A stretch of 18,353 bases of DNA from an uncultured Oscillospiraceae bacterium (lineage in GTDB: Bacteria; Bacillota; Clostridia; Oscillospirales; Ruminococcaceae), in contig USLH01000028.1 of NCBI GenBank assembly GCA_900555435.1, positions 1-18,353 on the forward strand, written 5' to 3'. Positions 13,944-18,353 of this stretch are shown piece after piece (position 1 is the first letter of the stretch; each line of letters begins with the position of its first letter). Below the pieces are notes generated by a model that did no database searches, had not been told where the DNA came from, and saw only the letters and a list, made by a program, of their open reading frames with translations. Both the position numbers and the translations under genes were made by a program.

Positions 13944-14698
13944 TGTGCGTGCACCCCTTTCTCCGTTTCGTCTTTATACACACCCAGAGGGTAGTAGGGG
14001 ATCATCTTGTCGTCAATCCACTGCAGCGCCTCCTGCGGCGTCATGCCCCAGTTGGTAGGGCAGCCGGAAAGGACTTCTACGATGGAGAAGCCCTTCTTCC
14101 CGATCTGAGCCGTCAAAGCCTTTTTGATGGCGGCTTTTGCCTTACGGATATTTGGGACGTTGTTCACGGCCACCCGCTCGGCGTAGGCGACGCCGCTCAG
14201 AGTGGACAGCATCTCGCAGATCCGGACGGGATAGCCGGAATAGTTGACGTCACGGCCATAGGGGGTGGTCTGGGTCACCTGTCCGGGAAGGGTGGTGGGG
14301 GCCATCTGGCCGCCGGTCATGCCGTAAATGGCGTTGTTCACGAAGATGACGGTAATGTTCTCGCCCCGGGTGGCGGAATGGACGGTCTCGGCGGTGCCGA
14401 TGGCGGCCAGGTCGCCATCGCCCTGATAGGTGAAGACCACATTATCGGGCTTGGCACGCTTGATGCCGGTGGCGACGGCGGGAGCACGCCCATGGGGGGC
14501 CTCCACCATATCACAGTTGAAGTAATCGTATGCCATAACGGCACAGCCTACCGGCGCAACGCCGATGGCGTCGCCCAGCACGCCCAGCTCCTCCAGACAC
14601 TCCGCCACCAGACGGTGGATGATGCCGTGGGTGCAGCCGGGGCAGTAATGGGTCTCCTTATCGGTCAGACCCTTGGTTTTCTGAAACACGATGGCCAT
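13940..14698 (-). CDS. 2-oxoacid:ferredoxin oxidoreductase, beta subunit (TPP-binding)
   Basis: 252-residue thiamine pyrophosphate-binding subunit. The N-terminal CPGCTHG (residues 19-25) is the cysteine motif common in beta subunits. The TPP/Mg2+ motif is YQGDGDLAAIGTAE (GDGD at 93-96) with NNAIYGMTGGQ about 25 residues later (121-131), the classical GDG...NN spacing. A conserved TQTTPYGRDV block and CPTNWGMTP near the C terminus also fit the KorB/VorA-type family. The ATG at 14698 is two bases after the alpha stop codon, with GGAGG 12 bases upstream; longer frames extend into the alpha gene and are rejected. Confidence 0.94.
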   Translation of the reverse strand: MAIVFQKTKGLTDKETHYCPGCTHGIIHRLVAECLEELGVLGDAIGVAPVGCAVMAYDYFNCDMVEAPHGRAPAVATGIKRAKPDNVVFTYQGDGDLAAIGTAETVHSATRGENITVIFVNNAIYGMTGGQMAPTTLPGQVTQTTPYGRDVNYSGYPVRICEMLSTLSGVAYAERVAVNNVPNIRKAKAAIKKALTAQIGKKGFSIVEVLSGCPTNWGMTPQEALQWIDDKMIPYYPLGVYKDETEKGVHAQ

Positions 14699-14700
14699 GA

Positions 14701-15762
14701 TTATCGGGCACCTCCTGCCATTTTTTCGATCTCCGCCAGAACTTCGGCAGGGGTCGGCACAATGCCGCCGGTGCGTCCGTAGAAGCCCACCGGGCAGGCT
14801 CCGTTGGCGGCAAGACGGACGTCCTCCACCATCTGGCCCATGCTCATTTCCACGGTCAGCATGGCTTTGACCTTCTTTGCGGCTTCCCCGATCTCCTTCA
14901 TGGGGAAGGGCCACAGGGTGATCGGCCGGATCAGGCCGACCTTGATGCCTTTTTCCCGGGCCTTGGCAACCGCCGATTTCACCACACGGGAGGTAGCGCC
15001 GTAAGCGACTACCGCAAACTCAGCGTCGTCCATGAACTGGGTCTCCAGCTGGACTTCCTTCTCCTTGATGACGTCATAGCGCTTCTGCCGGGCAACGACG
15101 GTGTCTTCCAGCTGCTGAGGCTGTAAGTAAAGGGAGTTGATGATGTTGGGCTTCCGCTCATTTTTCGTGCCGGTCAGCGCCCAGGATTTGTCGTGCTCCG
15201 CCGGAGCGGTCTCCGGGAACACCACCGGCTCCATCATCTGACCCAGCATGCCGTCGGCTAAGATCATAGCCGGCATCCGGTAGGTCTCCGCCAGATCAAA
15301 GGCCTGTCCAATCAGGTTGACGATCTCCTGCACGGAGGAAGGCGCAAAAACCAGCACCTGCCCATCGCCGTGGCCGGGAGCCTTCGTGGCCTGCCAGTAG
15401 TCCGCCTGGGAAGGCTGGATACCGCCCAGTCCGGGGCCGCCCCGCATGACGTTGATGATGACGCAGGGAAGATCCGAACCGATCAGATAGGAGATTCCCT
15501 CGCCTTTCAGGCTGATTCCGGGGGAAGAGGAGGAAGTCAGGCAGCGGGTCCCCGTGGAAGCGCAGCCTAAAACCATATTGATGGCGGCGACTTCGCTTTC
15601 CGCCTGCAGATAGGTGCCCCCGATCTTGGGAAGACGCTTGGCCATATAGGCGGCGACCTCCGTCTGAGGGGTGATGGGGTAGCCGAAAAAGTACTTGCAG
15701 CCGTTGCGGATCGCAGCTTCTGCCAGGGCTTCGTTCCCCTTCATCAGATATTTTTCTCCCAT
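14701..15762 (-). CDS. vorB: 2-oxoacid:ferredoxin oxidoreductase, alpha subunit (VorB-like)
   Basis: 353-residue pyrimidine-binding subunit. Motifs: GYPITPQTE (27-35), QAESEVAAINMVLG, TSSSSPGISLKGEGISYLIG, NVMRGGPGLGGIQPSQADYW and GHGDGQVLVFAPSSVQE, which together are the hallmark of the 2-ketoisovalerate (3-methyl-2-oxobutanoate) ferredoxin oxidoreductase VorB annotation group. Such groups overlap with KorA of 2-oxoglutarate enzymes, so substrate specificity is tentative. The ATG at 15762 has GGAGG about 12 bases upstream. Gene order delta-alpha-beta-gamma with gaps of 18 and 2 bases and a 4-base overlap shows one operon. In fermenting Clostridia these complexes link branched-chain amino acid or 2-oxoacid breakdown to reduced ferredoxin, or run in reverse for biosynthesis. 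Confidence 0.93.
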   Translation of the reverse strand: MGEKYLMKGNEALAEAAIRNGCKYFFGYPITPQTEVAAYMAKRLPKIGGTYLQAESEVAAINMVLGCASTGTRCLTSSSSPGISLKGEGISYLIGSDLPCVIINVMRGGPGLGGIQPSQADYWQATKAPGHGDGQVLVFAPSSVQEIVNLIGQAFDLAETYRMPAMILADGMLGQMMEPVVFPETAPAEHDKSWALTGTKNERKPNIINSLYLQPQQLEDTVVARQKRYDVIKEKEVQLETQFMDDAEFAVVAYGATSRVVKSAVAKAREKGIKVGLIRPITLWPFPMKEIGEAAKKVKAMLTVEMSMGQMVEDVRLAANGACPVGFYGRTGGIVPTPAEVLAEIEKMAGGAR

Positions 15763-15780
15763 GATGCTTCTCTTCCTCCC

Positions 15781-15987
15781 TTATTTCTCCACCGTGATAA
15801 CGCAGTCCGGGCACATCATGGCGCACATGGCGCAGCCGATGCAGTCCTCCGGATGGACCGGTGCGGCGGGATTGTAACCCTTGCGGTTCAGCTTGCCGGT
15901 ATCCAGGGCGAGAACCTTCTTCGGACATACCGACACACAGAGCCCGCAGCCCTTGCAGCGGTCCTGATTGATGGTAACCTTTGCCAT
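15781..15987 (-). CDS. 2-oxoacid:ferredoxin oxidoreductase, delta subunit (2[4Fe-4S] ferredoxin-like)
   Basis: 68-residue electron-transfer subunit. Two complete cluster motifs are visible: CKGCGLCVSVCPKK and CIGCAMCAMMCPDC, each CxxCxxCxxxC(P), separated by the short hinge typical of Kor/Vor delta subunits. It would pass electrons from the TPP site to external ferredoxin. The ATG at 15987 follows AAGGAAT. It lies 18 bases before the alpha gene and 19 bases after the P-loop ATPase gene. Confidence 0.95.
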   Translation of the reverse strand: MAKVTINQDRCKGCGLCVSVCPKKVLALDTGKLNRKGYNPAAPVHPEDCIGCAMCAMMCPDCVITVEK

Positions 15988-16006
15988 ACTGATTCCTTCT
16001 TTCTCT

Positions 16007-16675
16007 CTACGCGGGATCCTCCCACGGCTTTTTCACATAGACCGTCACCGGATACGGCTTCGGCGCTTTTATTTCCCCAAGCTGCCGGTCGAAGGCCGTG
16101 CAGGTCAGGGGGACGTCGGCAAGCTCCGCCACCTGTGCGGCAAAATCCGCCGACTGCTCCACCAGCTCCCGGGTCGTTTCCTCCCCTAGGTTGGTGCAGT
16201 TTACCACACCGGTGGGGCGGAGCCGGGACACCGCTTCAATGTCCCGCAGCACCGAAAGGGCTTCCTCCGGTGTCTGGGTCAGATAACGGCAGCGGTTGAC
16301 CACATACAAAAGCTCGTAGTCATGCCGTGCGATAGCGGGCGCATACCGTCCCAGAGCGATGGCTCCGGCGTCGTCTCCGCCTACGTCTATTATAACACGT
16401 TCTCCGCCGTTGTCAAAAACCGCATCCACCGCCCCACTCAAAGCCGGGATGTCCAGATTGGTATTGGCATAAACCGGCGAAACCAGCCCGATCCCCTCCT
16501 CCTGCAGCAGGGAAGCAAAGTCTGCGCTGCGGAAGTAGGGGTTCACAATGTCCAGATCCACCAAGGTCACCGTTCTTCCCAGCTTCCGCTCAGAAAGTGC
16601 CAGATTGACGGCAAAATTGGTTTTCCCGCTGCCGTAGTGGCCGGTGATCAGGTAGATCTTCCGCTTCGTTTCCAT
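16007..16675 (-). CDS. P-loop ATPase (CobQ/ParA-like) leading the oxidoreductase operon
   Basis: 222-residue cytoplasmic nucleotide-binding protein. Walker A is GHYGSGKT (residues 12-19); TLVDLDIVNPYFRS resembles the switch region of the SIMIBI/ParA class; RVIIDVGGDDAGA is Walker B-like. C-terminally VVNCTNLGEETT and KKPWEDP are seen but no partner domain. The lysine of the deviant ParA Walker A (KGGxGK) is absent, so a DNA-segregation role is unlikely. The gene is first in the operon, 19 bases before the ferredoxin subunit, with its own extended -10 promoter. The context suggests a role in assembly, activation or cofactor loading of the oxidoreductase. That is inference; general databases often name such proteins only by fold. 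Confidence 0.82.
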   Translation of the reverse strand: METKRKIYLITGHYGSGKTNFAVNLALSERKLGRTVTLVDLDIVNPYFRSADFASLLQEEGIGLVSPVYANTNLDIPALSGAVDAVFDNGGERVIIDVGGDDAGAIALGRYAPAIARHDYELLYVVNRCRYLTQTPEEALSVLRDIEAVSRLRPTGVVNCTNLGEETTRELVEQSADFAAQVAELADVPLTCTAFDRQLGEIKAPKPYPVTVYVKKPWEDPA

Positions 16676-16698
16676 TCCGGATCCTCCCTTCCGTCTCT

Positions 16699-16715
16699 CC
16701 GGTAAAATGTACCGG
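16699..16715. promoter_or_regulatory. Short palindrome in the leader of the oxidoreductase operon
   Basis: Inverted repeat CCGGTA-AAATG-TACCGG between the promoter and the ATPase ribosome-binding site (GGGAGG). It could be an operator or a small leader hairpin. No regulator is suggested by the context. Confidence 0.35.
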
Positions 16716-16732
16716 CAAGAGTGTATTGTTTT

Positions 16733-16761
16733 ATTTTAGCACATTTTCTTCAGAAAGAAAA
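16733..16761 (-). promoter_or_regulatory. Extended -10 promoter of the oxidoreductase operon
   Basis: Minus strand TGCTAAAAT (16741-16733), an extended -10 box, with a weak -35 TTTTCT (16761-16756) at 17 bp. Confidence 0.6.
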
Positions 16762-16895
16762 GCCCTTTTTGAAAATCAGCGTCAAAATTTTCAGCCTAAA
16801 GTTTGAAGATTTTTAGAATTAAAATGCGAAAAATGATTTTTGTTCAATTTTTTATTCACAATTCTTGCCCTTTCGCTCCGATTCTTACCGCCGCT

Positions 16896-16944
16896 CAAAA
16901 CAAAAAGCAGGCACCCCTCCCGAAAAAAGGAAGGAAGCACCTGC
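16896..16944 (-). terminator. Intrinsic terminator after spo0A
   Basis: Stem beginning GCAGG (16944-16940) and closing CCTGC (16911-16907), extended inward by several G-T pairs, followed on the minus strand by TTTTTGTTTT. It starts 11 bases after the spo0A stop codon. Confidence 0.8.
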
Positions 16945-16955
16945 AGAAGAAAAAG

Positions 16956-17744
16956 CTACTGAACCAGACGGTCCGCCCCGTCGCTGCGGATCTTCATTCG
17001 GATCTTGTCGGCGATCATAGCGATGAACTCCGAATTGGTGGGCTTGCCCCGGCTGTTCTGAACGGTGTAGCCGAAATAGGAATCCAGCGTATCCACATCG
17101 CCCCGGTCCCATGCGACCTCGATGGCATGGCGCACCGCCCGCTCCACCCGGGAAGCCGTGGTGCCGAACTTCTTTGCCACCGTGGGATACAAAAGCTTCG
17201 TCACCGAATTGATCATCCCCATGTCCTTCACGGAAAGAAGGATCCCTTCCCGCAGATAGTGGTATCCCTTGATATGGGCGGGGACGCCGATCTGATGGAT
17301 GATCTCGGTGATCATCACTTCCAGATCGTGATCGGTATAGCTCTTCCGGGACAGTGCCTTGGCTTTGGGCATATCGAAGCCGAAGAGCATATCGATCCGG
17401 TCGTAAAGCTCCGGAAGCTCAAAGGGCTCCAGCATATACGAACAGTTGGAAGACTGCATCACTTCCCGGGAGATCAGCGGATTATCAAAAGCGGACGTGA
17501 CGATGAACCGTGGCGTGTCTGTCCGGCCTTTGAAGCTCCGAATGATCCCCAGTGCGTCCACATGGATCATCAGAGCGCTCATGACTACCAGATCCGGTTT
17601 TTCGGAAGAAATCGCAGAAAGGATCTCGAAACCATCCTTCTTGCGGAGCAACACTTCGTAGCCCTTTTCCCTTAAAGCATTCTGACAAATTGCTCCAAAA
17701 TCGGCACTGTCATCGCCGATCAGGACCTTTTTACGCAAATCCAA
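16956..17744 (-). CDS. spo0A: Spo0A sporulation master regulator with a non-canonical receiver domain
   Basis: DNA-binding response regulator controlling entry into sporulation, 262 residues. The TTG at 17744 is chosen because GGAGG lies exactly 8 bases upstream; the ATG at 17759 overlaps that site. The receiver domain (about 5-120) keeps the acidic pair in LIGDDS (Asp11, Asp12) and Thr83 in FIVTSAF. The phospho-acceptor position, Asp in LVLDIIMP of Bacillus, is VVMSALMI with Ser56. The conserved lysine before Pro-Phe is Glu106 (MLEPFEL). The Spo0A effector domain (about 135-262) is intact, with [18 protein letters not shown] (195-212) and [17 protein letters not shown] matching Bacillus Spo0A closely. 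The gene follows spoIVB, as in Bacillus, which supports orthology rather than a stray paralogue. It probably binds 0A-box-like DNA but cannot be phosphorylated at the usual residue. Confidence 0.95.
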   Translation of the reverse strand: MDLRKKVLIGDDSADFGAICQNALREKGYEVLLRKKDGFEILSAISSEKPDLVVMSALMIHVDALGIIRSFKGRTDTPRFIVTSAFDNPLISREVMQSSNCSYMLEPFELPELYDRIDMLFGFDMPKAKALSRKSYTDHDLEVMITEIIHQIGVPAHIKGYHYLREGILLSVKDMGMINSVTKLLYPTVAKKFGTTASRVERAVRHAIEVAWDRGDVDTLDSYFGYTVQNSRGKPTNSEFIAMIADKIRMKIRSDGADRLVQ

Positions 17745-17796
17745 ACCGAATTCCTCCATTCTTATCAATCTGCTGCAGCGTTCTTGGTTTATTCAT

Positions 17797-17825
17797 ATTT
17801 TAGCACAAGTTTTTCAATTTTTCAA
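17797..17825 (-). promoter_or_regulatory. Sigma-A promoter of spo0A
   Basis: TTGAAA (17825-17820) and TAAAAT (17802-17797) with a 17-bp spacer and an extended TGC before the -10, minus strand. No TGTCGAA 0A-box was seen in the upstream region. Confidence 0.7.
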
Positions 17826-17987
17826 CGCTTTTTCTGCACAAAATGTTTTTGTAAATTCTGTAAGATTTTCTAACGGGAAAAACCGAAAATAATCGGAATA
17901 TTGCTGATAATAGCGAAACAAATGCTCCTTCGTTTCTCTCGTAAAGGATGCCTTTGTTTCCAGTAAGATCTCTGTCAAACCGTCTTC

Positions 17988-18353
17988 TCACCGGGCGGCA
18001 TCCAGCATATTTTCCGCAAAAATTCCATAGCCTCGGGTGGGATCGTTGACGAACACATGAGTTACCGCTCCCGCCAGCTTTCCGTCCTGCAGAATGGGTG
18101 ATCCGCTCATCCCCTGAACGATGCCGCCGGTTTTTGAAAGCAGCTCCGGATCGGTGATCCGCAGGATCAGGTTTTTGGTCGGTGTATGATCCCCCAAACT
18201 CACCTTTTCGATCACCGCATCGTAAAGCGCCGGTTCTGTCCCCGAAATCGTGGTCAAGATCTGCACCGGTCCTTCCTTCACCTCCTGCCGCAGGCAAATG
18301 GGGATGGCCTCCCGTCCGGCTGCCGGATTCCGGTTCAGGACGCCGTAGACCCC
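17988..18353 (-). CDS. spoIVB: SpoIVB peptidase, C-terminal part (runs off right edge)
   Basis: Serine peptidase of family S55 that, in Bacillus, is made in the forespore and signals across the intermembrane space to activate processing of pro-sigma-K. The last 121 residues are visible. The frame continues open to the edge (GVYGVLNRNPAAGREAIPIC). The catalytic serine motif is GGIVQGMSGSPILQDGKLAG, followed by GAVTHVFVNDPTRGYGIFAE, both highly characteristic. The protein ends NMLDAAR. The PDZ domain and the remaining catalytic residues lie outside the window. It is directly upstream of spo0A on the same strand, with about 160 bases to the spo0A promoter. A weak CCGA/TCGG hairpin with TTTTT lies about 90 bases after the stop codon and may be a minor terminator. 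Confidence 0.95.
   Translation of the reverse strand, partial: GVYGVLNRNPAAGREAIPICLRQEVKEGPVQILTTISGTEPALYDAVIEKVSLGDHTPTKNLILRITDPELLSKTGGIVQGMSGSPILQDGKLAGAVTHVFVNDPTRGYGIFAENMLDAAR

Noticed and set aside
13943..14782. Plus-strand 279-codon frame over the oxidoreductase beta gene
   Set aside because: It is antisense to a clear TPP-binding subunit, Gly-rich, and without family motifs.
1..18353. CRISPR arrays, tRNA or rRNA genes, transposases, integrases, toxin-antitoxin or retron modules
   Set aside because: I looked on both strands and saw no regular spacer-repeat pattern, no tRNA cloverleaf, and no recombinase, nuclease or reverse transcriptase motifs.

Overview
The window looks like a chromosomal segment of a Gram-positive, endospore-forming anaerobe of the class Clostridia, probably the Oscillospiraceae/Ruminococcaceae side. 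The evidence is the sporulation genes (spmA-spmB, spoIVB next to spo0A), a four-subunit ferredoxin-dependent 2-oxoacid oxidoreductase, strong GGAGG ribosome-binding sites with several TTG/GTG starts, and lipoprotein and signal peptides of Gram-positive type. Most genes are GC-rich. One gene at 11080-11628 is clearly AT-rich (60-base hand counts: about 38% GC there, about 62% in the oxidoreductase operon). The family-level placement is inference.

Layout. 1-331: start of gap (GAPDH, minus), divergent from a membrane-anchored GH25 muramidase-like protein (589-1638). 1834-2991: a ROK-family regulator whose effector domain has lost its usual motifs. 2992-3439: a noncoding stretch with terminators and copy A of a structured repeat. 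3440-5313 (minus): tyrA and a radical SAM/SPASM protein; tyrA has its own strong promoter and a palindromic operator. 5379-5560: an array of hairpins bounded by a 16-bp direct repeat. 5666-6768: spmA-spmB. 6911-8152 (minus): an HtrA/DegP protease preceded by three 11-bp repeats. 8463-8889 (minus): a GNAT acetyltransferase broken by two single-base frameshifts, with repeat copy B just upstream. 9173-10908 (minus): two small lipoproteins flanking an HD-domain protein. 11080-11628: the AT-rich secreted protein. 11677-13185 (minus): guaB. 13407-16675 (minus): an operon of a P-loop ATPase, a ferredoxin-type delta subunit, and alpha, beta and gamma subunits of a VorB-type oxidoreductase. 16956-18353 (minus): spo0A and the 3' part of spoIVB.

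How it fits together. The core is housekeeping: glycolysis, tyrosine and GMP synthesis, ferredoxin-linked 2-oxoacid metabolism and sporulation. Almost every transcription unit ends in a clear intrinsic terminator, and many start at sigma-A type promoters with 16-17 bp spacing.

The most notable observation is Spo0A. It sits at the classical spoIVB-spo0A locus with an intact DNA-binding domain, but the phospho-acceptor aspartate of its receiver is serine (Ser56) and the conserved lysine is glutamate (Glu106). This suggests sporulation control that does not rely on ordinary Spo0A phosphorylation. The second is the hairpin array at 5379-5560, whose flanking repeats each carry a TATAAT box. The third is the pair of diverged structured repeats at 3239-3380 and 8904-9022. 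I did not find a complete, clearly new multi-gene defence or mobile system.
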